Below, piece after piece: positions 45,999 through 55,246 of a stretch of DNA of 64,000 nt. The translations under genes and the position numbers were made by a program. The stretch's first letter is position 1; the number at the start of each line of letters is the position of its first letter. Source of the stretch: Sporosarcina ureae (GTDB lineage Bacteria; Bacillota; Bacilli; Bacillales_A; Planococcaceae); NCBI RefSeq assembly GCF_002101375.1, contig NZ_CP015207.1, positions 2,744,001 to 2,808,000 on the forward strand, in the 5' to 3' direction. A model generated the notes under the pieces. It was not told where the DNA came from. It saw nothing but the letters and a program-made list of their open reading frames with translations, and searched no databases.

Positions 45999-47348
45999 TT
46001 ATCGGAAAATAGGTCCTATCTCATATTTTTTTAATTTCTCATATAACGTACTTTTACTTAAACCGAGTATAACGGCAGCTTCTTTTTTATTCGGAAATTG
46101 TGCTAATGTTTCAAGAAGAATGGTTCGTTCCACTTCTTCTAGTGATTCGGAAAGTGTTCGTGAGCTGGGGGAATAGTTCATCTTGCGCTGTTTAACTTGT
46201 GGCGGCAAGGCATCCGGTGTAACCGTATCACCGCTTGTTAAATAAACCGCCGCCTGAATGACATGTTGAAGTTCACGTATATTGCCTGGCCATCGGTACG
46301 CGTTCAAGTAGTCCAACGTCTCTTTCGAAAACTCCAAGCTTCTTTTTCCTGTCTGACGAATGGTCTTATGGAATATGAAACTGATAATCTCAGAGAAATC
46401 TTCCATTCGTTCACGCAATGGTGGCACATTCAGCGTAATCGCTTGTATTCGGTAGTAGAGATCGGTTCGGAATTGATTCATTTCGATGAGTTCAGTTAAT
46501 GGTTGGCTAGAAGAAGCGATAATCCGGACATTTACCGGTTCTGCCTGATGCGAATTCAATGATTCGACTACACCATCATTCAATAATCGAAGAAGCTTCA
46601 CTTGAACAGGTAAGGGCAGGCTACCGATATCATCTATAAATAAAGTGCCACCGTCAGCTAGTTGAATTCTGCTTTTTCGATCACTCGTACTTCCTTGTCC
46701 AAACAATTCGGTTTCCAATAAATCGGGTGGTATTGCCGCACAGTTCACTGTAATTAACGGCTCATCTGAGCGATTCGATAATTGGTGGATACTATGAGCG
46801 AACAAGGTTTTCCCAGTTCCACTTTCACCTTGGATGAGCACAGGCAAGTCACTCGGAGCGATCATATGAATAGTCTCTTTTATGGAAAGAATACTAGCTG
46901 AAGACCCTTTTATATCCGTCATTTGATAGGAGTTAGGCACTTGCGCCACTTCCCCCATATGAATTTTCTCTAACGTCTGTTTTACATGAGAGCTTAGATG
47001 ATGCCAGTCGTGTAGATCCCGGAACACTACGCTACCGAATGCGCCGACCACTTCACCATCCACCCTGATTGGTATTCGATTCGCCAGCATATATGTTCCT
47101 TTAATATAATGAGGAGAGGCAATATGTTCTTCTCCAGATTTCACCACTTCGTGCATGCGGGTGTTTTCAATCACTTCATTCACAGGACGGCCTATAGTAT
47201 CGCGTTGTTCAATGTGAAGAAATTTACAATAGTCTTGATTCATATAAATAATGTTGGCATCTTGGTCCACTACAACGAACCATTGAAACGCATTTTCCAA
47301 TATTTGATTTAGCACATATTCGGGGAGATTAGTAATTAAGCGATTCAA
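45999..47348 (-). CDS. PAS-AAA+-Fis regulator lacking the GAFTGA loop
   Basis: 449 residues: PAS sensor (about 15-115), AAA+ domain with Walker A GESGTGKT (174-181) and Walker B GGTLFIDDIG (233-242), R-finger region LYYRIQAITLNVPPLRER, and a C-terminal Fis HTH (KKEAAVILGLSKSTLYEKLKKY). Where sigma-54 activators have ELFGxxxGAFTGA, this protein reads ELFGQGSTSDRKSRIQ, so the sigma-54 contact loop is missing. It therefore probably acts as a SigA-type regulator, like TyrR. No -24/-12 promoter was found before the adjacent permease gene. Its place suggests control of the 3-hydroxybutyrate genes. Confidence 0.85.
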   Translation of the reverse strand: MNRLITNLPEYVLNQILENAFQWFVVVDQDANIIYMNQDYCKFLHIEQRDTIGRPVNEVIENTRMHEVVKSGEEHIASPHYIKGTYMLANRIPIRVDGEVVGAFGSVVFRDLHDWHHLSSHVKQTLEKIHMGEVAQVPNSYQMTDIKGSSASILSIKETIHMIAPSDLPVLIQGESGTGKTLFAHSIHQLSNRSDEPLITVNCAAIPPDLLETELFGQGSTSDRKSRIQLADGGTLFIDDIGSLPLPVQVKLLRLLNDGVVESLNSHQAEPVNVRIIASSSQPLTELIEMNQFRTDLYYRIQAITLNVPPLRERMEDFSEIISFIFHKTIRQTGKRSLEFSKETLDYLNAYRWPGNIRELQHVIQAAVYLTSGDTVTPDALPPQVKQRKMNYSPSSRTLSESLEEVERTILLETLAQFPNKKEAAVILGLSKSTLYEKLKKYEIGPIFR

Positions 47349-47664
47349 AAAAATACACCGTCCTGTCCTATTTTATTTTCCATCAACATTATAGGCCATA
47401 CTTCTAGAGAGCCATCATTTAAATACATAATATGGCAAATGATACAGCGATTCAACAATAAATTCAGAATACTGGAAATTAATATAGACGAAATCCATAT
47501 AGTACTATATACTTGTCTATAAGACAGGTACTTTATGCGCAAAAGTCTATGTAAACGCTTACTATTTCTACAAATGAATGAATGCAGGTCGATAACTAAA
47601 GCTATATTTATTGGCCTGTTTTTTAGTGCGTTAATGTATATGTCTGAAAGGAGGTGAGAATTGA
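47349..47664. other. Gene-free control region between the regulator and comK leader
   Basis: No gene is seen. It carries TTCAGAATACTGGAA (about 47463), an inverted repeat ACTTGTCT-AT-AAGACAGGT (47511-47529) and a cre-like TGTAAACGCTTACT (47550-47563). These are candidate operators for the divergent regulator and comK; none is proven. Confidence 0.4.
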
Positions 47665-47814
47665 ATGCGTCACGTAGTGGATAAAGAAAATCCCCGAGTG
47701 CTTCATGTCGTGGGAGACAGACTCGAGGATTTAATAGCTGGTGTATACCAACATATCGCTAGTATACCCCTTTATCCTACTAATCGAAAGGAGTTTCTAC
47801 AAAAAGGGGGATAA
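47665..47814 (+). CDS. Short leader ORF before comK
   Basis: 49 residues, MRHVVDKENPRVLHVVGDRL ... YPTNRKEFLQKGG, with an excellent AAAGGAGGTGAG ribosome site 7 bases before the ATG, better than that of comK itself. The stop is 6 bases before the comK ATG. It may be a translated leader controlling ComK synthesis or a small regulator. Not recognised. Confidence 0.6.
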   Translation: MRHVVDKENPRVLHVVGDRLEDLIAGVYQHIASIPLYPTNRKEFLQKGG

Positions 47815-47820
47815 TGGGGC

Positions 47821-48375
47821 ATGGATGAAGAAACAAAGTCAGTGATTTCACCGGGGACGAGTATGGTATTTCCGTATTATGATGACGTGGGAAAGTTATG
47901 TGCGGTGTTACTGAAAGACGGTGATTTTGTACGAGTGGACAAAAGTCCAACTGAGGTAGTGGACTTGAGCATGCAGTTTTACGGGACTAGTTTGCGCGGC
48001 GGGATCGATGGGGGCAAGGCGTTAATGGGGAGAATCCATATGACACCTGTAATGGTGAATGAGCGTTTGGATATATATTTATTTCCAAGTAACTCACCTT
48101 CGAGTACTGAATGCGTGTGGTTTTCATTGTCACAAATCTTGACATTCTTACCGTTCGATAAAGGTCATACAAAAGTGATATTCCGTGATGGCAATGTTTT
48201 CACTGTGAACTGCAGTTATTCGGTGTTCCAGAAAAGATACCAGCGAACGTGTATGTTAAAGAATGGATTGACAGCAAGGTTCACGCAGATGGCGCTCGGT
48301 GATAGGAAAGAGTATAAGACGTATTTGATCCGAAAGAATCACAAGCGTGGCAATTATGAGATTACGGATGAGTAA
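47821..48375 (+). CDS. comK: Competence transcription factor ComK
   Basis: Master activator of DNA-uptake genes, 184 residues. Although divergent, it shares with B. subtilis ComK the central pattern VDLSMQFYGTSLRGGIDGGKALMG, the MTPVMV-n-R-IYLFPSNSPSSTECVWFSL segment and a basic C-terminal half (RTCMLKNGLTARF). Length matches. The ribosome site AAGGGGG lies within the end of the leader ORF, so translation may be coupled. Its targets comFA/comFC and comFB lie in the same window. Confidence 0.85.
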   Translation: MDEETKSVISPGTSMVFPYYDDVGKLCAVLLKDGDFVRVDKSPTEVVDLSMQFYGTSLRGGIDGGKALMGRIHMTPVMVNERLDIYLFPSNSPSSTECVWFSLSQILTFLPFDKGHTKVIFRDGNVFTVNCSYSVFQKRYQRTCMLKNGLTARFTQMALGDRKEYKTYLIRKNHKRGNYEITDE

Positions 48376-48389
48376 ATAGATGTATACAT

Positions 48390-48417
48390 AGCGTTCCTCT
48401 TTGGAGGAGCGCTTTTT
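48390..48417 (+). terminator. Terminator after comK
   Basis: AGCG-T-TCCTC and GAGGA-GCGCT around TTTG, then TTTTT. Confidence 0.8.
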
Positions 48418-48530
48418 CTGTCGAATGGATTGTGAAATGTTCACTGTTTTGATAGTTGGGTGGTATAATCAATGTACTAATGAATCGTTTGGTTGGGAAC
48501 TCTGTTCATGAGCGGTCAGGGGGGAAGAGT

Positions 48531-48686
48531 ATGTTGTTTGATTTCTTTAAGCCGAAGTGTGAATATTGTAAGAAGCGGACGTCTGTTTATCAGGGGTATT
48601 ATTTGCCGAATGATAAGAAGATTAAAGTTTGTTCGTCTTGCGCGCGTTTTGCGCAACGTCGTGGGTTTCGCAAGTGGAAGGGTTGA
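48531..48686 (+). CDS. Small zinc-ribbon protein
   Basis: 51 residues: CEYCKKR and CSSCARF make a two-CxxC zinc knuckle, followed by a basic tail QRRGFRKWKG. AGGGGGGAAGAG precedes the ATG at 48531; open frame upstream lacks a start with a ribosome site. Function unknown; a nucleic-acid role is plausible from its charge. Confidence 0.6.
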   Translation: MLFDFFKPKCEYCKKRTSVYQGYYLPNDKKIKVCSSCARFAQRRGFRKWKG

Positions 48687-48759
48687 CGTAACGTGAAGCG
48701 CTGCCTTTCATTTACGTCCAACTGGAATCGTCAGCTAATATAATAAAATGTATAGAGAC

Positions 48760-48799
48760 AAAAGCAAGAGCTACCCAAATGGGCAGCTCTTGCTTTTGT
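48760..48799. terminator. Bidirectional terminator
   Basis: AAAAGCAAGAGCTACCC and GGGCAGCTCTTGCTTTT, serving the zinc-ribbon gene and the converging sigma-factor gene. Confidence 0.9.
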
Positions 48800-49312
48800 T
48801 TATATTTCTAAATTACGTTTGGCTGTTAGTTGGTCTTTTAATTTCATTAGCAGTTTTTCCCGACGTTTTTTAATTCCTGAAACCGAAATACCGAAGTGGG
48901 TGGCGCATTCAGCTTGGGTTTTGTTTTCTACATATAGATTGACTAGCAGTTCGCGTTCATTAGTCTGGAGTGCGGTGATGATTTCGTGTAATTCGTTGTT
49001 AGGGTCTTCGGTGAAGTTGTTTTGTGTTAGGTGTTCTAAGGTTTCGCTTTCGACTGATGTGTTGACTTCGCTGAATCGACTTTCTTTTTTTAAGTCGTCG
49101 AGCATCGCGCCGTAGATGGAACGATAGGCGAACGGCGTGAAATTCCCTTTGGTTTCATCAAAGCGTGTCCATGCATGAAATAGGGCGATGCGTCCGGTTT
49201 GACGGAAGTTGTCGAAATCACGGTAGATGTTTAGTTTTCTGATGACCGCTGAGATCATCGGTTCGTATTGTTCCATTATGTGTTCAAAGTTTTCATTCTG
49301 TCTGCTTTCCAT
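48800..49312 (-). CDS. Sigma-70-family RNA polymerase sigma factor
   Basis: 170 residues with region 2 (FEHIMEQYEPMISAVIRKL, FDNFRQTGRIALFHAWTRFDETKGNFTPFAYRSIYGAMLDDLKK in pieces) and region 4 HTH (ERELLVNLYVENKTQAECATHFGISVSGIKKRREKLL). No regions 1 or 3, so it is a small alternative sigma factor; it resembles the SigH-like competence sigma factors of other Firmicutes in size, but that link is speculative. Its ATG has only a weak ribosome site (GAGGTCACATTT). Confidence 0.8.
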   Translation of the reverse strand: MESRQNENFEHIMEQYEPMISAVIRKLNIYRDFDNFRQTGRIALFHAWTRFDETKGNFTPFAYRSIYGAMLDDLKKESRFSEVNTSVESETLEHLTQNNFTEDPNNELHEIITALQTNERELLVNLYVENKTQAECATHFGISVSGIKKRREKLLMKLKDQLTAKRNLEI

Positions 49313-49512
49313 AAATGTGACCTCTTCAGGTCGTGCACGACACTTTGTATTCCCTGGGTATTTATATAATAGAAAGTTTTAAAAGGGATATCGAATCGTC
49401 ATAAAGTAGTTTTGGTTGGGGAGAAGCATATGCTTTTGGGGGTGGAAAGGAAGTGGTTTTATTGGATGAAGTTGGAGTGGGTGGTTGTTTTTTTGTTAGT
49501 GGATGGGGTGTT

Positions 49513-50235
49513 TGATAGAGCGGTTATGCGTTGGGTGTGAGCGGATTTGGTGTTTGATAGAGCGCTCGTGGGTTGAGTATGAGCGGATTTGGTGTTTGAT
49601 AGAGCGCTCGTGGGTTGGGTATGATCGGATACGGTGTTTGATAGAGCGCTCGCGGGTTGAGTATGAGCGGATACGGTGTTTGATAGAGCGCTCGCGCGTT
49701 GAGTATGATCGGAAATCGTGTTTGATAGAGCGCTCGCGCGTTGAGTATGATCGGATATGTTTGATAGAGCGCTCGCGCACTGGGTATGATCGGAAATCGT
49801 GTTTGATAGAGCGCTCACGCACTGAGTATGATCGGATACCATGTCCAATAGAGCGCGCACGCACTGGGTATGATCGGAAATCGAGTTTGATAGAGCGCTC
49901 GCGCACTGAGTATGATCGGATATGTTTGATAGAGAGCTCGCGCACTGGGTATGATCGGATACCAAGTTCAATAGAGCGCGCACGCACAAAGTATGATCGG
50001 ATACCATGTTCAATAGATCGCTCACGCACTGAGTATGATCGGATACCAAGTTCAATAGAGCGCCCCCGCACAAAGTATGATCGGATACCAAGTTCAATAG
50101 AGCGCTCACGCACTGAGTATGATCGGATAGCATGTTCAATAGAGCGCCCCCGCACAAAGTATGATCGGATAGCATGTTCAATAGAGCGCTCACGCACTAA
50201 CTATGATCGGATACCAAGTCCAATAAAGCGCGCAC
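49513..50235. repeat. 42-bp tandem array, 17 units plus a partial one
   Basis: Each unit reads roughly TGATAGAGCGCTCGCGC-x-TGAGTATGATCGGATAC-x. Fifteen units are 42 bases and two (the sixth and tenth) are 39. Units differ by point changes, and neighbouring units are most alike. Every unit carries ATAGAGCG, the reverse complement of the CGCTCTAT octamer at 10025-11030. Because the period is a multiple of three, long frames stay open on both strands; these are not genes. It fills the gap between the sigma-factor gene and the chemoreceptor terminator. Confidence 0.9.
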
Positions 50236-50271
50236 AAAAAAGAGAAGATCCCCGTGACGGGGATCTTCTCT
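50235..50271 (-). terminator. Terminator of the first chemoreceptor gene
   Basis: AGAGAAGATCCCC and GGGGATCTTCTCT with T6 on the minus-strand 3' side. Confidence 0.9.
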
Positions 50272-50279
50272 AAAACCTG

Positions 50280-52262
50280 TTACATTTTAAATTGTGCAAT
50301 GACTTCTGATAGCTTCTCGCTCAGTTCAGTCAATGTTTCGGCGGCTTCTGTTACCGATTGGATGGCGCGAAGTTGTTCTTCTGAGGATGCGCTGACTTCT
50401 TCGCAGGCCGCTGCGGTTTCTTGTGATGTGGCAGACATGGTTTCAACCGTTAAGGACACGTCATCCTTATGCGTAGCGATTAAGTGAATTTCATCGGATA
50501 CCAGATGGATGGATTCTTGCATCGTATCCATGAGTGAAGATAGTTCTTCAAACGTATTTTCTGTATCTCCGACGACTACGCCTTGGTCGCGGAATGTGTG
50601 GATTGTTTGTTGCATTTGTTCCGATACGATATGTGATTCTTTTTGTAATTCTTCTATTGTAACTTTGACATCGTCTGTGGCACGTGCGGATTGTTCAGCC
50701 AGTTTGCGTACTTCTTCTGCCACGACTGCGAATCCTTTGCCGTGCTCTCCCGCTCTTGCCGCTTCAATGCTTGCGTTTAGTGCCAAGAGGTTGGTTTGTT
50801 TTGAAATGTTCATGATCGTTTCCATGACACTACCGATTGCTTGTACTTTAATTGCGAGTGAATCAATGTCGGTGGACATCTCTTCTAGCGTTTTACCTGT
50901 AGTTGTAAAGGAAGTCTTCAGTGCATGCATTTGTTGCTGACCATTGGTATTTTGGATACCGGTTTGAGTAGCAATATCCAGCATCACTTGCGATTTTTCT
51001 CGAATTTCATTGATTTCTTGGCTGAGAAGGTCGATGCGTTCTGTCACAATTTCTGCATCTTCTGCAGATTTCGCGGCACCTTGTGCAATTTCTCCGACAG
51101 CCATTGCGACTTCATTGCTTGCTGCACTCGTTTCTTCTGATACGGCACTTAAGCTTTCGGAATTCGATCGGACATTGTCTGCTGATGTATGGACGACTGT
51201 GATGATTTCGTTCATATTTTGCACCATATGATTAAAGTCACGACTCAGTACACCAATTTCATCGGCACTCTGGTTATCTGAACGTACTGTCAGATCTCCG
51301 TCAGACACTTTGGCCATCAACTCTTTGACTGTATCGAGTGGCTTTAACATACGGCTGATGGTAATGAATAGACCAACAGATGTGAGAATCAACGTCACAA
51401 GTGCAATGATTAACATGGAGTTGCGTAATGAACGCGCCATAGCGCCAAGATCGCTTTCTTCATAAACTGCGCCAATTTTCCAGTTTAAGTCGGGAATCGT
51501 CGTATAGATATTGCGCTTATCAATCCCTTGATCGTCGGTATATTGGATTACACCACTATCCGCATCATACATTTTTTTGAAATGGGCTTCGTTTGTTACA
51601 TCGGTTCCTGATTTGGAAGGATGAACGATCGCCAGTCCTTGATCGTCGATTAACACAGGATACCCGTTATACCCGATATCACGGCTCGCTATTTCGTCTG
51701 TCAGAGCGCTCAGTTCAATATCCAGTCCAAGAGCACCGATAAACGTACCATCCTTCATAATAGCTTTGGAAGCAGTGATGACAAACTGATTGGTTGTATC
51801 ATCTAAATACGGCTCCGTCCATTGCACTTCGTCTGGATTTTCTTGTGCTAATCTATACCAATTTCTCGTCGTCGGATTATAACCCGTCAAATCACCATCC
51901 GGTTTTAAGACTGTAAATTTAGATGGCAATGAATAATAGATGGCATCTGCACTTGTATACATGGGCAAGAAATTATCGAGATGTTCCTCTAGTTCCTTAA
52001 CAGATACTTCTTTACCGTTTTCTCCGGTAAATTTAGTTATTTGATCGGTCGTTGCCAACAATGCCAATCCTTTTTCATACTTGTCCAAAAAGTGATAAAT
52101 TCCAAAACTCATTTCATTGATGATGGCATCACTCGAATCAATGGCGTTCGCTATCGATTGTTTCTTCGCTTGTTCATTCGTCATTAAGGTCATTAATGCG
52201 ATGCCTAGAATGAATAAAATCATAGCGGTTAAGATGATTTTTGTTTTAATTGACCGTAACAC
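50280..52262 (-). CDS. Methyl-accepting chemotaxis protein 1
   Basis: 660 residues: one N-terminal membrane helix (about 7-29), an extracellular dCache domain (to about 275; [23 protein letters not shown] is the ligand-pocket region), a second helix (about 280-302), HAMP (about 303-357) and a cytoplasmic signalling coiled coil with the tip [21 protein letters not shown] SigD promoter lies upstream. It is a paralogue of the next receptor. Ligand unknown. Confidence 0.95.
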   Translation of the reverse strand: MLRSIKTKIILTAMILFILGIALMTLMTNEQAKKQSIANAIDSSDAIINEMSFGIYHFLDKYEKGLALLATTDQITKFTGENGKEVSVKELEEHLDNFLPMYTSADAIYYSLPSKFTVLKPDGDLTGYNPTTRNWYRLAQENPDEVQWTEPYLDDTTNQFVITASKAIMKDGTFIGALGLDIELSALTDEIASRDIGYNGYPVLIDDQGLAIVHPSKSGTDVTNEAHFKKMYDADSGVIQYTDDQGIDKRNIYTTIPDLNWKIGAVYEESDLGAMARSLRNSMLIIALVTLILTSVGLFITISRMLKPLDTVKELMAKVSDGDLTVRSDNQSADEIGVLSRDFNHMVQNMNEIITVVHTSADNVRSNSESLSAVSEETSAASNEVAMAVGEIAQGAAKSAEDAEIVTERIDLLSQEINEIREKSQVMLDIATQTGIQNTNGQQQMHALKTSFTTTGKTLEEMSTDIDSLAIKVQAIGSVMETIMNISKQTNLLALNASIEAARAGEHGKGFAVVAEEVRKLAEQSARATDDVKVTIEELQKESHIVSEQMQQTIHTFRDQGVVVGDTENTFEELSSLMDTMQESIHLVSDEIHLIATHKDDVSLTVETMSATSQETAAACEEVSASSEEQLRAIQSVTEAAETLTELSEKLSEVIAQFKM

Positions 52263-52313
52263 GGGGTGTTCAACTCCTCCTAAGATGTGTGATGCTATAT
52301 TGTACCTAATTTG

Positions 52314-52340
52314 ATATCGGCTAAATTTCCTATATGTTCA
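52314..52340 (-). promoter_or_regulatory. SigD promoter of chemoreceptor 1
   Basis: On the minus strand TGAA-N15-GCCGATAT; the -10 element is a perfect match. Confidence 0.75.
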
Positions 52341-52358
52341 TCGTTTTATAAAGAAAAG

Positions 52359-52398
52359 TGAAGAAACCTGTCGAAAAATCGACAGGTTTCTTCTTCAC
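52359..52398 (-). terminator. Terminator after the YjcZ peptides
   Basis: GTGAAGAAACCTGTCGA and TCGACAGGTTTCTTC stem with an A5/T5 loop. Confidence 0.8.
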
Positions 52399-52401
52399 GT
52401 C

Positions 52402-52563
52402 TTATAGGCAAGCGGCGCCTACAATAATCAGTAAGATAAATAGTACAACAATCAATGCGAATCCGTTACCCGAAGAACCGCATGAGCCGTACGATCCACC
52501 AGTATCACAACCAGATCCTCCGTAACCGCCACCACCGTGTCCATATCCACCGAATCCAAACAT
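52402..52563 (-). CDS. YjcZ-family sporulation peptide
   Basis: 53 residues: glycine-tyrosine-rich head (MFGFGGYGHGGGGYGGSGCD) and one membrane helix [21 protein letters not shown], the YjcZ signature. GGAGGTGG ribosome site. Small spore-associated membrane peptides of this kind are common in Bacillales; individual roles are unclear. Confidence 0.85.
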   Translation of the reverse strand: MFGFGGYGHGGGGYGGSGCDTGGSYGSCGSSGNGFALIVVLFILLIIVGAACL

Positions 52564-52589
52564 GTCTCCACCTCCATTTTTTTAAGTAA

Positions 52590-52718
52590 TTAGCAACCGT
52601 AACCCATAAATCCTGCACCGACAATGATCAATAAGATAAACAGAACAACGATCATTGAAAAGCCGAAGCCGCCTTCATAACCGCCGCCGTATCCAGATCC
52701 TTTAACTGATTCTCCCAT
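52590..52718 (-). CDS. YjcZ-family sporulation peptide
   Basis: 42 residues: [17 protein letters not shown] head and the [23 protein letters not shown] helix. Tandem paralogue of the preceding peptide gene with GGAGGTG 7 bases before the ATG. Confidence 0.85.
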   Translation of the reverse strand: MGESVKGSGYGGGYEGGFGFSMIVVLFILLIIVGAGFMGYGC

Positions 52719-52790
52719 AATGATTTCACCTCCAAATGTGGAACTACCCTTATTCTATGCAGAGATTCTCAGAGTGCCTTGGCTTTTATA

Positions 52791-52830
52791 AAAAAATCCG
52801 CCAATCCTTCAAAAAGGAAAGGCGGATCTT
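52791..52830 (-). terminator. Terminator of the second chemoreceptor gene
   Basis: GATCCGCCTTTCC ... GGCGGATTTTTT on the minus strand. Confidence 0.8.
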
Positions 52831-52831
52831 G

Positions 52832-54799
52832 TTAGATTTTGAATCGTTCCACGGCAGTACTAAGGTCTTCACTCAACTGCGTCAAGGCTTCAGCCGCTTC
52901 GGCAACAGAGCCGATTGCGTGGAGTTGTTCATCAGAAGAAGCGCTCACTTCTTCACAAGCAGCTGCCGATTCTTCTGTTGTAGATAGTAAAATTTGAATT
53001 TGCGTAGATACATCGTTTTTATGGGTATCCATTTCTTGAAGAGCAGTAGTGACTTGATGAATGCGAGATTGCATATCGCCGATGAAACTGGAAATACTCT
53101 CGAAAATTCCTTCCGTATCTTGTACGACTGTGCTTTGGCGTTCGAACGTATTCCGCGTATTGTCCATTTGCTCGATGACATGCTGCGTGCCGTTTTGCAG
53201 TTCATGAATGGTAGAACGTACTTGTTCAGCAGATCTCGCGGATTGTTCCGCTAATTGACGGACTTCGTTTGCTACTACTGCAAAGCCTTTACCGTGTTCA
53301 CCTGCCCTCGCTGCTTCAATACTGGCATTTAACGCGAGTAAATTCGTTTGGGAAGAGATCGATGTGATGGCGTCTATGACGGAACTGATCGCTTTCACTT
53401 TATCTTCTAATGAGCCAATCATGCCGCCCATTTGATGCAAGTCTTGATTCCAGTTATTGAAAGAAGAGTTTAAAATACTCATTTGCGCGCGACCTTTTGC
53501 ATTGAATGTGACAGCTTCTGTTGCCAAGCTCGCCATTTCGCTGGCTGTATCATTGGCTTCTTGAATTTGCTGATTCAATAACTCCGCACGAGTCGTCACG
53601 GTTTCCGCATTTTCCGCAGACTCGACAACGCCTCTAGTGATTTCTGCCAAAGCACTCGCGATTTCTTCACTTGTCGCATTGGTTTCTTCAGATACTGCAC
53701 TCAAGTTTTGGGAACTCGCCAGTACATTCGATGCGGAATGCGTAACGGTTGTGATTAAACTGTTCATTTGGTCCAGCATCTTATCAAAACCTGCAGCCAG
53801 TTCTCCAATTTCATCTGTGGAATGGAAGTTCGCCCTAACCGTTAAATCACCGTCCGCTACTTGTTGCACGGTTTCTTGTAAACGGAAAATCGGCTTCAGT
53901 AGTCGACTGATGAAAATGAATAGAATGATGGCAAGTAACGTCAATGTCACGACAGCCGCAATGATCATGACGTTTCGTAAACCTGTTGCGAGAGATTGCA
54001 TGTTTTTCTGATCATAGATGACACCGAGTTTCCAGTCGAAGTTCGGAATCGTCGTGAACATGTCCACTTTTTTGACGCCTTCTTGCTCAAATGTATGGTG
54101 GCCAGCTGGCTCTTTGTACATGTCAGCTACATAATCACGATCCATGACATTCTCTCCGACGAGTGAAGGGTGGGCGATAGCCGTACCTTCTGAATCGAGA
54201 ATGAATGCATAACCGCCGTGGGGGATAGTTGTCGCCGAGATACCTTCGGACATGGTGGATAATTGAATATCAATTCCCGCCACACCAACAAGTTTATCGC
54301 CATTCATCACGGCTTTTGAAGCACTAATGACAAAATTACCCGTCGCTTCGTCAATATACGGTTTGGTCCAATGTACTTGTTCCGTTTCTGCTACCGCCTG
54401 TTGATACCATTCACGTTCAGTCGGATCAAACTCTGTCAAATCCACGTAAGGCCGAATCATCGTTTCTTTGGTCGCAAAGCTAAGATATGTACTAGAAACA
54501 TCGGGGTATGTATCCAATGTGTGAGTGAGTGCTTTTACGACTTCTGCTCCGCCTGTTGTGGCGGTTGCATTCGTATAATCAGATGAATCGGTCAGCAACT
54601 CTAACCCTTTACTGTATTGCCGCAAATCCGCTTCAATGGACGCACTCATTTCAGTTAGCAGCGTACTGCTCGATTCTGTCAGGTTTTTCTCTGTGCGTTC
54701 TTTCACTAACCAGCTACTAATTCCTGTCATGGTCAAGACTCCGCCAGCAACTAGGACGAGGACAAGAAGAATCATTTTCGTTTTGATGGAATGAAACAT
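52832..54799 (-). CDS. Methyl-accepting chemotaxis protein 2
   Basis: 655 residues with the same layout as receptor 1: helix (about 7-29), dCache ([23 protein letters not shown]), second helix (about 280-302), HAMP, and signalling tip [34 protein letters not shown] in pieces. The sensor part differs, so a different ligand is expected. No clear SigD promoter was found upstream. Confidence 0.95.
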   Translation of the reverse strand: MFHSIKTKMILLVLVLVAGGVLTMTGISSWLVKERTEKNLTESSSTLLTEMSASIEADLRQYSKGLELLTDSSDYTNATATTGGAEVVKALTHTLDTYPDVSSTYLSFATKETMIRPYVDLTEFDPTEREWYQQAVAETEQVHWTKPYIDEATGNFVISASKAVMNGDKLVGVAGIDIQLSTMSEGISATTIPHGGYAFILDSEGTAIAHPSLVGENVMDRDYVADMYKEPAGHHTFEQEGVKKVDMFTTIPNFDWKLGVIYDQKNMQSLATGLRNVMIIAAVVTLTLLAIILFIFISRLLKPIFRLQETVQQVADGDLTVRANFHSTDEIGELAAGFDKMLDQMNSLITTVTHSASNVLASSQNLSAVSEETNATSEEIASALAEITRGVVESAENAETVTTRAELLNQQIQEANDTASEMASLATEAVTFNAKGRAQMSILNSSFNNWNQDLHQMGGMIGSLEDKVKAISSVIDAITSISSQTNLLALNASIEAARAGEHGKGFAVVANEVRQLAEQSARSAEQVRSTIHELQNGTQHVIEQMDNTRNTFERQSTVVQDTEGIFESISSFIGDMQSRIHQVTTALQEMDTHKNDVSTQIQILLSTTEESAAACEEVSASSDEQLHAIGSVAEAAEALTQLSEDLSTAVERFKI

Positions 54800-54989
54800 G
54801 GATGTATGCTCCTTTACTCTTATAGATTGTCCTTATCATACATTACTTTCGACTGTTCTAATAGTCTGATTTTCATAACGTTGAAAATATTTATTCATAT
54901 AAGAAAGAAGTAGCAAAAAATTTATTCCGTCATCAACAACTAAAAAATAAATCCGCTATGAATCTATAGAAGAAAAACTGGCGTTACAC

Positions 54990-55016
54990 TCAACATCGCG
55001 TATTTCAATCCGATAC
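54990..55016 (+). promoter_or_regulatory. SigD-like promoter before the flaG remnant and fliD
   Basis: TCAA at 54990-54993, 15 bases, TCCGATAC at 55009-55016, close to the hag promoter pattern. The rest of 54800-55053 holds nothing recognisable. Confidence 0.6.
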
Positions 55017-55053
55017 TATATGTAATGATTGTTCATTGAAGACGGGGTATCAG

Positions 55054-55226
55054 TATGATTAACCGAATTGACGAAAGCCCCGCAACCCAACCAGTGCAAA
55101 CATCATATGAGAGTGGGTACGCTGAAAATAGAAGAGGTAGTTCGTGAAATACCGCTCAAAAAATTACTCAATATACACGTAGCAAGGAAAGACTTTATTG
55201 GATTATTAATCGATCATAAAATATAA
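55054..55226 (+). pseudogene. flaG: flaG (yvyC) remnant
   Basis: ATG 55054 reads MINRIDESPATQPVQTSYES then SGYAENRRGSS and stops; in another frame the same DNA continues EVVREIPLKKLLNIHVARKD and FIGLLIDHKI, which matches the end of FlaG (VIREIPPKxxLDMxAxxxEFLGLxVDEK). The middle of the protein is missing and the frame is shifted. Its place just before fliD is that of flaG in B. subtilis. Confidence 0.7.
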
Positions 55227-55246
55227 CGAAAAAGGTGTGAGGCACG

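Noticed and set aside
49513..50235. Possible CRISPR array
   Set aside because: Whole units are similar end to end; there are no constant repeats alternating with unique spacers, and no cas gene is nearby.
49459..50273. Three long open frames (233-256 codons) on both strands with a 14-residue repeat such as RERSIEHGIRSY
   Set aside because: They arise because the 42-bp tandem unit is a multiple of three and lacks stops. No ribosome site or non-repeat domain supports any of them, and the frames are open on both strands at once.
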